From Bettongia penicillata ogilbyi (Eukaryota; Chordata; Mammalia; Diprotodontia; Potoroidae): a stretch of 64,000 nucleotides of DNA. The translations under genes and the position numbers were made by a program. Positions 47,040-59,009 of the stretch are shown in pieces; position 1 is the stretch's first letter; every line of letters begins with the position of its first letter. The notes under the pieces are model-generated. The model had not been told where the DNA came from and made no database searches. It worked only from the letters and a program-made list of their open reading frames with translations. The stretch covers positions 361,501 through 425,500 of the forward strand of contig JAJHZJ010000752.1 of the NCBI GenBank assembly GCA_023548195.1. The letters run 5' to 3'.

Positions 47040-48034
47040 ATCTGAGGTATTACAATGCCTACTAAACAAACACAGAAAAATACACCCCCCGACACCCCCA
47101 CACACACCACATGGACACATGCGTGCACACACACACAAAAGTTCTGTGTTCTTTTCTTCAAGGAAAATAAAACAGAATAGTTTCATGTACTTCCTATCAG
47201 GTGTTTAAATTCCATTTGAGCTTACAACACTGTTTTGAAAATGAATTTTGCTGAGTGCTTTTTCTCTGAGAATAGTTGTGTAATAAAAACAGAAACTATA
47301 CCTTCATCACATGGTTTTAGGGGCTATGTATTTTCCAAGTTGTGCAGGAAAACTAGATTTCTCAACACATGAGTCATCACAGGTTGTTTTCTTTCTTTGT
47401 TGTAGAAATCTAGCCTCAAATATCACAAAGAATGTTCAAACAATTACTTGAAGAGTCTAATGTGCTTTTGTTTGTGCATGTGTATGTGTACATATATCCA
47501 TGTATTTATCTGTGCATATAAGCATGAAAATAAATATGAATTCATTTGAACACACTATCTTAACTGATATTATATGGAATTCAAAAGAAATACATATTTT
47601 TTTTCTTTTCTAAGCATTCAAATAGCTTAAAATAAGATGTAGAGTGGTATTCTCTATCTAATTGGACATACAGCTGAAAACATGTGCAAGTCAATATATC
47701 TCCAGATCCATCTGTATAATAAGAGTAAAAAGATTATAGTATATTAGAACTTTCTAGTGGAGAGGGAGATAAGGGAATCTTTTTTTCTTAAATTAGCAAT
47801 TAATTTTGATTTCACATGAGACACTTCCCAGCAAAATCCCATGCAAAGCATATTTCCAGAAAATGCTTTACCTACCTTAATCAGAAAGGAGGGATGCATC
47901 CTTCAAGTTTGACATATGGAAAAGATATAACATTGCCATTTCTATTAAAGCAAATTTTTTCTCACTATTTTTATTCATGTAGTGATCACGTACATATGTA
48001 TTCATGCATTTATATATGTTCTACATATGTAACT
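47040..48034. other. Unassigned DNA
   Basis: A CA/GT-rich patch at about 47087-47140; the rest is without recognised repeat or gene. Confidence 0.4.
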
Positions 48035-48077
48035 AGAGAGATTAGATAGATAGATTGATAGGTAGATTGATAGATAA

Positions 48078-48136
<59 letters not shown>

Positions 48137-48137
48137 C
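48035..48137. repeat. (GATA)n tetranucleotide repeat
   Basis: Imperfect GATA/GATT units to 48075, then about 15 pure GATA units to 48136. Confidence 0.95.
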
Positions 48138-48496
48138 AAAGCTAGATAAATTATTTTTGGTTATATTTCCTTACTTCATATTGCCTTGCATAACAATCCT
48201 TTTCATATTTCTCTGATAGCCATATATTTATAATTACTTAATGAATTTGACAAGATGTAGTCTCAACAGTGGGATCTCCTGTCTTGCCTCCTATCTCTAA
48301 GTTAGAATGACCTTCTTCTGTGTCATCTTGTTTTATCAAATAAATGTTTAGCTGTTTCCTTTTACTAAGGTGATTTTCTCTAAATGTTTGTGATCATTTA
48401 ACTCTGAGTAAAAATTGTTGAGCATGCACCTCTGATATGCCTATCTTTAAATTATATTTTCTACTGTGCTAATAAACATATATTATGATGAAATAA

Positions 48497-48517
48497 GTAA
48501 TATATATATATATATTT
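48497..48517. repeat. (AT)n short repeat
   Basis: About nine TA units in AT-rich DNA. Confidence 0.85.
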
Positions 48518-48592
48518 TGTGTTCCATATGTTAATTGTAAAATATTTTATTTTAAGTATTATTAGTGATGTATGAATGTGTGTATTATAAAG

Positions 48593-48830
48593 GAGGCAGC
48601 TAGGTGGCTCAGTGGATAGAGAATTGAACCCGTAGTCAGGAAGGCATGAATTCAAATCCAGTCTCAAATTCTTAATTAGGTCCAGGGGCAAATCACTTAA
48701 GTTCTGTTTGCCTTAATCCACAGGAGAAGGAACTAGCAAACAGTTCAGTATCTTTTCCAAGAAAATTCCATTGGCAGTATGGTCCACAGTGTCATGAAGA
48801 ACCAGATATGACTGTACATCAACAATTATA
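48593..48830 (+). mobile_element. tRNA-headed SINE with RTE-like tail
   Basis: Head 'ggcagctaggtggctcagtg' is close to consensus, followed by 'cagtctcaaattcttaatta', 'aaatcacttaagttctgttt', 'ggagaaggaactagcaaaca', 'tatcttttccaagaaaattc' and tail 'gtcatgaagaaccagatatg'. Same family as the copy at 46.3 kb. Confidence 0.85.
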
Positions 48831-49055
48831 AATGACAATATTTTGCTGATAATTAAATAATTTAATCACTATAGTTAGCCAAGTAAGTGAATTTATTTAT
48901 TTAGAACACTTTATAGAAAAAATCGCAGCAAATACCTTGGTTATGATATTTAGTGACATACACCTTTTCAGGAAAAGTAGTGTTTACCTATGAATTTCAA
49001 TATATACAATTAGAAAACTACAATCAAACATAAAACTGTCATTAAAAAAAAATCT

Positions 49056-49200
49056 GCTGGGGCAGTTAGATGGTGCAGGGAATACAGCATCAATTATGGA
49101 GTCAAGAGGACCTGAGTTTAATTCCAGCCTCAGACTCTTGACACTTACTGTTTGACCCTGGACAAGTCACTTAACCTCAATTGCCTTGCCAAAAAAAAAA
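49056..49200 (+). mobile_element. Short tRNA-derived SINE with A tail and target duplication
   Basis: 'ctggggcagttagatggtgc', 'tggagtcaagaggacctgag', 'gacacttactgtttgaccct', 'caagtcacttaacctcaatt', then about 12 As. The flanks share A-run plus 'aatct' (ending 49054 and 49204), a plausible target duplication. The A tail implies L1 machinery, unlike the RTE-tailed SINEs at 46.3 and 48.6 kb. Among the less diverged elements here. Confidence 0.9.
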
Positions 49201-49204
49201 AATC

Positions 49205-50045
49205 TAACCTTTTTTAATATGGGTCTGCTTAATGCATGCTATAATTCCTTAATTTCCAATTCATATTTGTATATATGAGTTGTATAAGGAACAGAAAAAT
49301 CAGTTTGACTTAGCCATAGAAACCAGGAAAAAAAGCAGAAAGGTAAGTTGTACTCAGGGGTGTGCTGGTAAACATTTAACAACTGGTTCTATGAAAAACA
49401 GTATGATATATTTTAAAATTTCATCTGCATTAACATTTTCCTATCACTTTATTAAGTCTAGACAAGCAACAAAACAATAAGACAAGTCTTTCTTTCTAGT
49501 GTATTCTGATTTCCAAGATATAAATGCTAACACTGAAAATTTAACAATAGACTTTCAAGTGCCAGTTTGAGCTAGCTCTAGCATATGTCTGGTTGGGCTC
49601 AAGTTATTTAAATGCTGAAAGGAGTCAGTATTTGAGCCTAGAGATAATAATGTAAATGTATTTAATTGATTAGAATGGTTACAGATTAGGCAGTATTTTA
49701 ATAAAATCATTTCCACAACTATGGAGAGGAAACATTGCAGTTGAAAGGGAAAGAGAGATTTGTCAGGGAAATCAATTATGAAGTGATTACAAAAGGTCAG
49801 AACAGTAGTGATGAGTTATCAAACAGGGCAAGATGGGAGACAATAATGGAGAGTATACATGACAAACTCTGACAGCTAATTGAATAGGTGGGGTAAGTGA
49901 GCCTGAGAAATCCAAGATAATATCAAGGTGGTAAATATGGGTAACTAGAAGAATGGTTATGCCCTCATCAGACCAAAGGAAGTTCAGAATGTGAATAAGT
50001 TATAAAGGGCAAGGCATGACCAGATATTTTGACTTATCACTGAAG
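49205..50045. other. Unassigned DNA
   Basis: No gene or recognised repeat. The 66-codon frame at 49280-49480 has no supporting feature. Confidence 0.4.
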
Positions 50046-50049
50046 TTTT

Positions 50050-50150
50050 TGTGACTGGAAGAGTGAGTGAGATTGGTGGCCCCTTCAATTCACCCTCGTG
50101 TCAAGACATCACCCTAATGATATCATTGATGCTCTTTCAGAACAATGATG
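50050..50150 (+). mobile_element. Tail of the RTE-associated retroposon, sense
   Basis: 'tggaagagtgagtgagattg', 'ccttcaattcaccctcgtgt', 'caagacatcaccctaatgat' and 'gctctttcagaacaatgatg' match in order the minus-strand copy at 17.56-17.86 kb. Only about 100 bases. Confidence 0.6.
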
Positions 50151-50154
50151 ATGA

Positions 50155-51660
50155 CTTTCTGGAGCTAAGATGGCAAAATAATGAATAAATTTCTGTAACT
50201 CTCCCATACTCACCTCCAAACAATCATAAAATAGAACCCCCAAATAAATCCTGGAGTAGCAGAACCAGCAAAAATATGAAGTGAAACAATGTTAGCCCAA
50301 GAAACTTGGAGGATTGTCTAAAAATGGCCATCTCACTCACATGAAGGGGGAGTACAGTCCAGGAAGGTCTCAGTAAGACAACAGCAAGCCCCACCTCATC
50401 AAATCAGTAGGACATTCTGAACCCCAGTGTGGTGGAGGGGGCAAATGGCAACATCAGGATCCCCATGTGTCTTAATATAGCCAGGGAAACTGGAAAACTG
50501 CAGCTCCAGAACCACCAACTGCTTTAGTGCACCCTGGGGCAAATAAGCATCCTCCACCTGCCAGACCTCCGCATACTACAGCACAGCTGTGGGGAAACAC
50601 ATAGACATCAGTCGTATAGGTGCCTATGCAAACAGGCAGCTACCAGGAAGAACCAACCCTGCCAAACTTCAGTGCAGTCTCAGGTAAACAGGCAGCTTCC
50701 ACAGGTCAAAACACCATGTGCCTCAGTGTATATATGAGGAAACACAGAAACCAAGAACCAAAACAGAGGGAGAGAAATTGAACCAACTCCCTTAATGAGT
50801 ACTGATGAAAAAATGCAAGTAAAATACTAGCAAAGAGATTAAAACAATATATTACAAGGATCATATACCATAACAAGTAGGAATTTATACCAGTAATGGA
50901 GGACTAGTTCAATGCTAGGGAAAAGTATCAGCATAATTGACCTCATCTATAACAAAATCAATAGAAAGTATATGATTATGTCAATAGATGTGGAAAGTCT
51001 TTTACAAAACCAACATCCATTCCCATTAAAACAGCAGCAATAATACTACAGAACATAAATGGAACTTACCTGAAAATGATAAGCAATGTTTATCTAAAAC
51101 CATCACCAAGCATTTTCTGTCATGAGGATAAGCTATAGCTTTCCCCATATAATCAGGGGTGAAGGAAGAATGCCCATTATCACCTGTATTAATATTGTAA
51201 ATGTTAATGGAAATGCTAGGTACAGCAATAAGAGAAGAAAAAGTACCTAGAGCAATTAGAATTGGCAATGAGGAAACAAAACTGCCACTCTATGCAGATA
51301 ATATGATTGTATACTTAGAGAATCAACTAAAAAATAGTGGAAATAATTGACAACTTTTTCAGGATAAAATAATTGACAACAAATTTTCAGGATAAAAATG
51401 AAACCACATAAATCATCAGCATTTTTATATATTACCAAGAAAGCAATAGATATAAGGAAAAATTCCACTTAACAATAAGCAATATAAAATACTTGGGAGT
51501 CAATCCACCAAGACAAACACAGTAGCTATGTGTACACATTTACAAAAAATTTTCTACACAAATAAAGTCAGATCAAAACAATTGAAAAATATCAATTGCT
51601 CATGGGTAGTCCCCAAGGCAATATAATAACAGTGAAAATTCTACCCTTATTGATGTGATA
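50155..51660 (+). mobile_element. L1 with 5'UTR joined directly to the RT region (large internal deletion)
   Basis: 50155-50735 is an L1 5'UTR ('ggagctaagatggcaaaata', same type as 22.75 kb). From about 50740 the sequence is ORF2 reverse transcriptase ('ccttaatgagtactgatgaa', then 'ggaatttataccagtaatgg'), continuing to about 51660. ORF1, spacer and endonuclease (about 3-4 kb) are missing. The RT motif YADD reads YADN (codons 51291-51302), a loss of the second catalytic Asp. A short duplication 'caggataaaa' (about 51360 and 51391) is present. No 3'UTR. Confidence 0.8.
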
Positions 51661-53020
51661 AGCTTCTTCCCTGATCATCAGTCATTCCTGAAAGAGTTGT
51701 CATGTTGGGAGGGAAATTTGGAGAGGACTCCAGGAAGTTCCTGACTCATTTCACAACCTTGGCACCAGAAATGTCTCAACAAAAGGTGAAGATGATGTAA
51801 TGAGATCTGTGATACAGATTACAAGATACCTCTATATGTTCATCCTTTGGGGCACACCATCCTACTCACATTGAAAACAAGGGAAGAAATAACCTTTTAA
51901 TCATTTATGACTGTGGTAGAGCACAAATAATTTTTATAGAGCACTTGCATACAATTGGAGGTAAATTATGCTGGAATGGGTTAGAAATTTTCCCTGTGTG
52001 TTGGCACAGCTGCTGCTATGGATGCCTGAGTAATAGTTGGGTTTTTAAATGCCTTGTGAAGCTAATATTCTGCATAGACAGGAACTTCTTTAGCAGCAAA
52101 ACAAGAAAACATATAATGAATAAAAGGTAAATACTGTGTTTAAGAAAAGCATCACAATGGGATATATTGGGAAGAATAAATCATGACCCCTCTTCCCACC
52201 CTTTTATTTGCTGATCATATACTCTCTTGGGGTGATATCACAGGACACCTGTCCAGAGCCATGAATATCAACGACCTCTGATTACTTTTGTATATTCAAT
52301 TCCAATGGATTTTTTATTATTCATTTTTTTCCTCATTGATGCTTAGACAAGATAAGCTTTGCAAGGGATAGTAGTAATGCTCACTTTGTACTATGTACAT
52401 CATATATTATCATTTTGCTTTTTTCTATTAAAATCCACTTGATTTTCTTAAGTTTCTCTTGCACTGTTTGAATTTAAAATACTCTGTAAACCCTAGTTTC
52501 CTCAACAGGAATTAATATGTCATTAATTTCTTATAAAGTTCATTTTTTTTTCCAGTGTGATTACTGTAAGTTTTATAAGTCATTCTTAGGTAGAAGTCAT
52601 TTTCAATTTTTTTTTTCAGTAATTATATGACTCTCTGATTGCAGTGTATCATAGTCTTTCCTTTTCTTTCATTTCTCTTGGTGATGGGCTCTTGGTATTT
52701 CTGCCTGAATTTCCATAAAGCAATCAACCTGTGATTGGGAATATTACCCCAATATTGCAAAAAACAATCTGATGAATGTGTCTTCCATTCACAGATATAG
52801 ATTGAAACCAATCACTGATCAATTTATGATTCATTAGTTGCTGCCATCAATAAAGCAATCTGATATCATACTCCTGGTAATGAATCCCTGAGAAAGTTAC
52901 TAGGTTTTTCCTCCAATAATACCTGCATGACTCATTATTGAGTCTAATTTAAAAGTCTTGGAAAATAATGTGAAGCAATGAAGTCACAGCTTTATTGGTG
53001 AAATACACAATTCTGATCAC
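51661..53020. other. Unassigned, possibly unique DNA
   Basis: No gene structure found. The 61-codon frame 51945-52130 and minus frame 52811-52623 have no recognisable motifs. Confidence 0.4.
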
Positions 53021-53024
53021 AGAA

Positions 53025-53620
53025 TAACAAAATCAGAAAATCTCAGAGTTGAAAGGTACTTGATAGGCCATCTATATAATACAGAAAGGATCTTCCTAAA
53101 CTAGAATCCCTTTATACAGTATGTCTAACAAGTGGTCACCCAATCTACCCTCATAGGTAATGTTGAAACATTCTAATAGTTAGAAAGCTTTTCCTTATAT
53201 TAAACCTAAATCTGCTTCTTTGCAAATTTCCCTCATTGTTTCCTATTTTTCCCCCTAGAACAAAGCAAAATAAGCCTAATCTCTATTCCACATAATAATT
53301 CATTAAGTATTGGGGGAAAATGTATCACTTGCTCTAAATCTTTCGGTCTAAAAATACAAAGTTCTATCAGTTCATCTGTTGATGTCATTCCTTCCCATGC
53401 CTTTCCCAGGTTGGCTATTTTCCAATTTATTCAGTGATAAGCCCCCTAAAAAGTTGATTCACAAAGCTAAATGGAATATTACAAGTGTTGTCTCATGAGG
53501 CAGAATGTAGCGGTCTTTCATATCACTAGGTCTACACACAATACCATTCTTAATGCTTCCTTTGCAGGTGCCAAATTGCTAAATAAATCATTTGACAGTG
53601 ATATCATCATACTCATTTCC
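53025..53620 (-). mobile_element. Antisense CR1/L3 LINE, 3' part (left of the L1 insertion)
   Basis: Starts at the CR1-like 3' end read antisense ('agaaaatctcagagttgaaa', 'ggtacttgataggccatcta') and continues 'ttcctatttttccccctaga', 'cagttcatctgttgatgtca', to 'gcttcctttgcaggtgccaa' and 'gacagtgatatcatcatact'. It breaks at 53620 and resumes at 56462. Confidence 0.75.
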
Positions 53621-56005
53621 TTTTTTTTGTTTTAGTTTTTTTTCTGGTTATTGTTCCAATTAATAGCATTTTTTTCAAAGTACGTGTAAAGATAACTTTC
53701 AACAATCACTTTTATAAGATTTTGATCTTCAATATTTTCTCCCTGTCTACCTTTCTTTTCCCTCCCAAAGACAGAAAACAATATGATATAGGTCGTACAT
53801 GCACTATCGTGTTAAAATTATTAACAAATGAGTCTTGTTATGAAAGAAGAATCACAACAAAAGGGAAAAATCATGAGGAAGGAAAAAAAGCCAAAAAAAT
53901 GAAAATATTAAGCTTCAATATGCATTCAGATTCCATAGTTCTTTCTCTGGATATGGACAATATTTTCTATCACAAGTTTTAGGAATTTTCTTGGATCATT
54001 GCATGTTTGAGAAGAGCGAAGACTGTCATCTATGATCATTCTACATCGTTACTGTAACTGTGTACTGTTTTACTGGTTTGGTACACTTCCATTAGGCTCA
54101 GTTCACATAACTTTTTCCAGGTTTTTCTGAAATTTTTCTGCTCTTGATTTCTTATAGTACATTACTATTTCATTGCATTCACATACCACAACTTGTTCAG
54201 GCATTCCTCAATTGATGGACGTCCCTTAATTTCTAATTCTTGGCCACCACAAATAGAGCTGATATGAATACTTTTGTCCATGTAAATCCTTTTCCCCTTT
54301 TTATTATTTCTTTGAGACACAGACCTAATAGCGGTATTGCAAAAAAAAAAAAAAAAAAGTATATGCCCCTTTGGGCCTAGTTTCAAATTGGTTCAGTTCA
54401 CAACTCCACCAGCAATGAATTAGTGCTCCAATTTTCCAACATTTTCTCCAGAATTTATAACTGTTTTCTGTCTTGTCATCTTAGCCAATCTGATAGGTGT
54501 GATGTGGTATCTCAGAGTTATTTTGATTTGCATTTCTCTACTCAATAGTGATTTAGAGCACTTTTTTCATATGATTGTGTAATAGCTTGAATTTCTTCAT
54601 ATGAAAACTATCTGTTCATATCTTTTGACCATCTATCGATAGGAGAATGACTTGTATTCCTATAAATTTGACTCAGTTCTCTACATACTTGAGAAATAAG
54701 ACCATTATCAGAGCCACTGATTGTAAAACTTATTTTCCAGTTTATGACTTTCTTTCTAAACTTGGTTGCATTGACTTTGTGCAAAACTATTTTAATGTAA
54801 TCAAAACTAACCTTTTTGTATTTCCTCTGTTTTTTGTTTGGTAATAAATTCTTCCCTTCTCCATAGATCTGATAGGTAAACTTTTCATGTTTTCATAATT
54901 TGCTTATGGTATCAGTATTTTGGTCTAAATTATGTATCAATTTTGGCCTTAACTTGCTAGAGTAAGTGAGATGTTGGTCTATGCCTAGTCTCTGCCATAC
55001 TGTTTTCCAGTTTTCCCAGAAGTTTTGGTTAAATAGTGAGTGCTTATCCCAGAAGCCAGAGTCATTAGGCTTATCAAATAATCGATTACTATAGCAATGT
55101 TCTACTATATCTTGGGTATTTGAAATTTTCTACTGTTCCACCATCCCATTTCTTAGCCAATTCTAAATAGTTAGTTTTAGGCCTGGTATGGCTAGTCTAC
55201 CTTCCTTTATATATTTTTCTGTTAGGTTTGTTATTGATATTGTCAGGTATATTGATAGTTTTGCTAATATTGAACCAGCCCTTCATTTTGGTATAAATCC
55301 TACCTGATCACAATCTGTTATCCTTGTGATAAATTGCTGTAATTCCTTTCCTAACATTTTATTTAACTATTTTACATCAATGTTCATTAAGGAAATTGGT
55401 CTATAATTTTCTTTCTCTGTCTGGCTCTTCCTTGTTTAGGTTTCAACACCATATTTTTGTAATAAAAAGAATTTGGTAGAACTCCTTCTTTGCCTATATT
55501 TTCAAATAGTTTATATAGTATTGGAATTAATTCTTCAAATGCTTGGGAGAATTCATTTATAAATCCATCTAATCTAGAGGATGTTTTCTTAGGAAGTTAA
55601 CTGATGGCTTGTTCAATTTTTTTTTTTTCTGAAAGTGGGTTATTTAAGTATTTTATTTCCTCTTTTATTAATCTGGGCAATTTATGTTTTTGTAAGTATT
55701 CATTCCTTGTCAGATTTATTGACACTGAGTTGGACAAAATAGCTCCCAATTATGGCTTTAATTTACTCTTCTTTAGTGGTGAATTCATCCTTTTCATTTT
55801 TGGTACTCTTAATTTGGTTTTGTTTTCTTCTCACCACTTCTTCCCTCAGCCTGCCTTCCCTCCTATCAGCCCCCATACCCTATTCTTTCCTTTTTCCCCT
55901 CTTATTTCTGTGCTCTTTCTTCCTCCCCTCTATCCATCCCCTTCCTTTCTTCCCCTTTTTCCTCCTACTTCCCTATAGAGTGAGATAATTTTCTATACTC
56001 AACTG

Positions 56006-56053
<48 letters not shown>

Positions 56054-56448
56054 TGTATGGGTGTGCATGTGTGTGTGTGTGTGTGTGTGTAATTCCCTCT
56101 CTGAGCCAAATTCAATGAGAATGAGATTCAAACAATGCACAACTTCCTCCCTTTTTTGCTCTATTGTAGTAGGTCTTTTGTATCTCCTCATATGATGTAA
56201 TTTACCCCATTCTGCCTCCCTCTTTCTTCTCTACCAGTACAATCCCTTTTTTAAATATAATCACATCAATGTCAACTTATACCCAAACCCTACATCTACA
56301 TATACTCCTTCTCACTGCTCTAGTAGAGATACAGTCCTCAAGAGTTACAAGTCACATTTTCCCATGTAGGGATATAAACATTTAACCTCATTGAATAGCA
56401 TTTTTTTTTTCCTTTTCTGTTTACCTTTTCATGCTTTTCTTTAGTCTT
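53621..56448 (-). mobile_element. Antisense L1 inserted in the CR1/L3 element
   Basis: Poly(T) from 53621 marks the A tail. Then 3'UTR (to about 54135), ORF2 C-terminus (54135-55200, with 'cattcctcaattgatggacg' and 'ccaccagcaatgaattagtg'), RT N-terminal region (55200-55800) and purine-rich spacer read as pyrimidines (55800-56448). The catalytic RT core, between about 55195 and 55205, and the endonuclease, near 55800, are deleted. Target duplication: 'catactcatttcc' (53608-53620) and 'catactcattttc' (56449-56461), 12 of 13 matching. 5'-truncated in the spacer. Confidence 0.85.
56009..56092. repeat. (GT)n repeat within the antisense L1 spacer
   Basis: About 40 GT units with a few TA or GG interruptions. 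Confidence 0.95.
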
Positions 56449-56461
56449 CATACTCATTTTC

Positions 56462-56935
56462 TTGAAATCCACTATACCCTCAGAATTTCCAAAACTTCTT
56501 TCAGCTTATGCCTCCTCTGACTTTTACTTGTGAAGATTTTTTAATCCAAGTGTCATATTCATTATCTATATTGAAATTCACATCACTAAATTCAGCCTAA
56601 AATTTCAGCCTATTGAATTTTTTCAATACTGACAATGTCATAAACATTTTACCATGCCTCATTGTTTTCTATCTATAGCAAATTTTATGTCTGTCAAATT
56701 AAAATATTATGACTAGTTTTATCAAAATCATTGATAAAAATATTAAGCACAATAGAGTCAGGCACCCTAGGAATATTCCCCTAGATACCTTCTTCCTAAA
56801 TTTTGTTTCAGGCCGTTAAGCCCATTTGGAACACATATATCTATTATATTTTCTAATTCACCTCTCTCCATCTTGGGTCCAAAACTGTCACATTGCTTGA
56901 TCAAATGCCTTGTTAAAATCTAAATGTAAGAAGGG
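56462..56935 (-). mobile_element. Antisense CR1/L3 LINE, upstream part (right of the L1 insertion)
   Basis: Resumes with 'gaaatccactataccctcag', 'ctgacttttacttgtgaaga', 'atccaagtgtcatattcatt', then 'tcattgataaaaatattaag', 'cacaatagagtcaggcaccc' and 'caaatgccttgttaaaatct', the order of a CR1/L3 ORF2 end read antisense. It continues the 53025-53620 copy across the L1. Confidence 0.75.
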
Positions 56936-58050
56936 TTTGTTTTTTGTTTTTTTGTTTTTGTTTTTTTTTTTTTGCATATGCTCTCATTATTGATAAAGAA
57001 GGTATCCTGTTTCTGAGAAGACATTCTGCATTCCCCTATCATTTAAATGGGAACAGTCTGTTTTCCCCACTGGCTACATGGTCATAAAAGAATTCATCTT
57101 TCAAATGATACATTTGGGACAATTACACTCTTTTTTCCTGTGCTATCCAAGGGGATAACTTTGACAGAAAGGGTGCCATCAACTGACTGAAGAGAGGAAA
57201 GGACTACCATCCTCTCTTTTTTTATACCCATTGTACCAAGAAGTGCACTTAGAATTTGATCTGGTGGGTTCGATTTTTTTTAATTTCTAAGTAAAGGCAA
57301 TATCATCAAACTAGAACAAAAATTAAGTCATGGTGACCTTGGAAGAAGGATTTCAGACTTGATATACAACCAACCTCCCGTCAGAGAAGCCCTCACAAAT
57401 CAGAGTGCTTTACTCTCAAGTCCAAGATGAACTTTGTACTTGGAACTTAGTAGACTATACTGTAGGTGACCTGAGCTAAGCTGTGGACCTAACCCTTTTC
57501 CCTCATCAGGTACTTAGGTGGTGATATGGTAGGGTAGATAATAGCCACTATGTAAGGGTGTGGGATACGGGGTTTATATGTTTGCTCTTTCTTTACTTTC
57601 TAAGTAAACATCCCTTTGTAAAAGCTAATCTGACTGTTAAGTGGTTAAATGTATCTGGGGTTCAAAGGACTGCTAGGATTTGTGCAACATCATCAGTTAG
57701 AGCTAGAGCTAGGTTACCAAAAAAGTCCCTTAAAGGTTCAAGAAAACCTTGATAGAGGGATTAAATTTAATATACCTGGACCATAGGAAGTGAGGACCAG
57801 GGTTGTCACAGTAAACAAGTAAACTCTAACCAAAGTATTTTCTTTGTGTCCAAGTCTATGATGAAATCAAATGAGGAAATTTGATAAGCCTACATCATCT
57901 GTTTTTTATGAGACTTCACTGAGTCTTTGTGATCAATGCTTCCCACACTAGGCATTAAATAGTTAATATTTAAATTAAATTAAATAATTTAAATTTATTA
58001 AATAATAATATTAGTAACAATAATACTATATTAATATGGTGCTTCAAGTT
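56936..58050. other. Unclassified DNA, possibly with an old LTR or LINE remnant
   Basis: Begins with a T-rich (GTTTTT)n run. Higher-GC sequence at about 57140-57830 looks unlike the flanks and could be an old retroelement, but I cannot identify it. No credible exon found. Confidence 0.35.
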
Positions 58051-58057
58051 TTCCAAA

Positions 58058-58150
58058 CTATATATATATATATACACACACACACATACACACACACACA
58101 CACATACATGTATGTGTGTGTATGTATATGGGTATATCTATCAATATATC
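58058..58150. repeat. Compound (TA)/(CA)/(TG) microsatellite with dyad symmetry
   Basis: TA units, then CA units, then 'acatacatgtatgtgt' and TG units, so the CA and TG arms can pair. Confidence 0.9.
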
Positions 58151-58678
58151 TATAGATAAATATACACAAACACATACATTTAATGAGATATCATTTGAAT
58201 AAATACTTTTTTAATAATACATTATGAAATTTTATAAGGATTTAAATGTAAACTTTCTGGTCTACAGTTTAAGGGTTTTACTTCTCTCCATTCTGTTTAT
58301 GGTTTGGACCTTTACTGTTTTCCAGCGCTCTTGTACCTGTATGATTCTCTGCAATCTTCCAATACTCACAGTGGCTCAATAAGCACATATGTCCCGTTAG
58401 TGCTCTGGGGAGTAATTTGTCTTGTTCTTGAACCTCAGTTAAAACAGCTTAAATGCTGCCTCACTTTCTCCAAGCTTATCTTGTTTGTCAAATCTTTATT
58501 AGATATTTTGTCCTTTCTGAAAGAAAATAATTGAAAATATAAGCAAAGTGAGTTAGCTTCCTGTCTTCTACCCTAGTCATTATCCATTCCAGTTTTTAAA
58601 ATTTTCATATTCTTTCCCCTATCACAAATAAACACAAATACACACACATATGTAGCCTCCCTCCTACTACACATGCAT

Positions 58679-58683
<5 letters not shown>
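58151..58683. other. Unassigned DNA
   Basis: No gene or recognised repeat. The 76-codon frame at 58304-58534 has no known motif. Confidence 0.4.
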
Positions 58684-58717
<34 letters not shown>

Positions 58718-58735
58718 CATACACACATGTGTGTA
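58684..58735. repeat. (TA)n / (CA)n microsatellite
   Basis: About 13 TA units followed by acatacacaca. Confidence 0.9.
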
Positions 58736-59009
58736 TTGTTTGTCGCTTTCTTCACTATCTTATGTTTATTGTAAGCTTTGGCACTCCTGACACAATTTGT
58801 GTTCATCTAATTCTGAATATCAAGAAACAGAAACATAACCAAACATACTTCTTATCAAAGCACCGAACTTGTTCAGAGCATGTAAATCATTGGCAGAACA
58901 CTGACAACCTCAAAAAAAGGAAAAAATAATAAAAGAGGATAAAAGTGGACATATGTTTTTGCTTACTTCATTGCTATCCTCAGGTCTTGTTCAAATTCTG
59001 GGAAATGAA

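Noticed and set aside
48035..48137. Regular short repeats considered as a CRISPR array
   Set aside because: Contiguous GATA units without spacers; an ordinary microsatellite in eukaryotic DNA.
55604..55978. 124-codon hydrophobic frame resembling a membrane protein
   Set aside because: It is the pyrimidine-rich reverse of the L1 RT linker and spacer; Phe/Leu/Ser/Pro content follows from composition.
57558..57752. 64-codon frame in a GC-richer patch
   Set aside because: No domain, no start context and no flanking splice sites; left as unclassified sequence.
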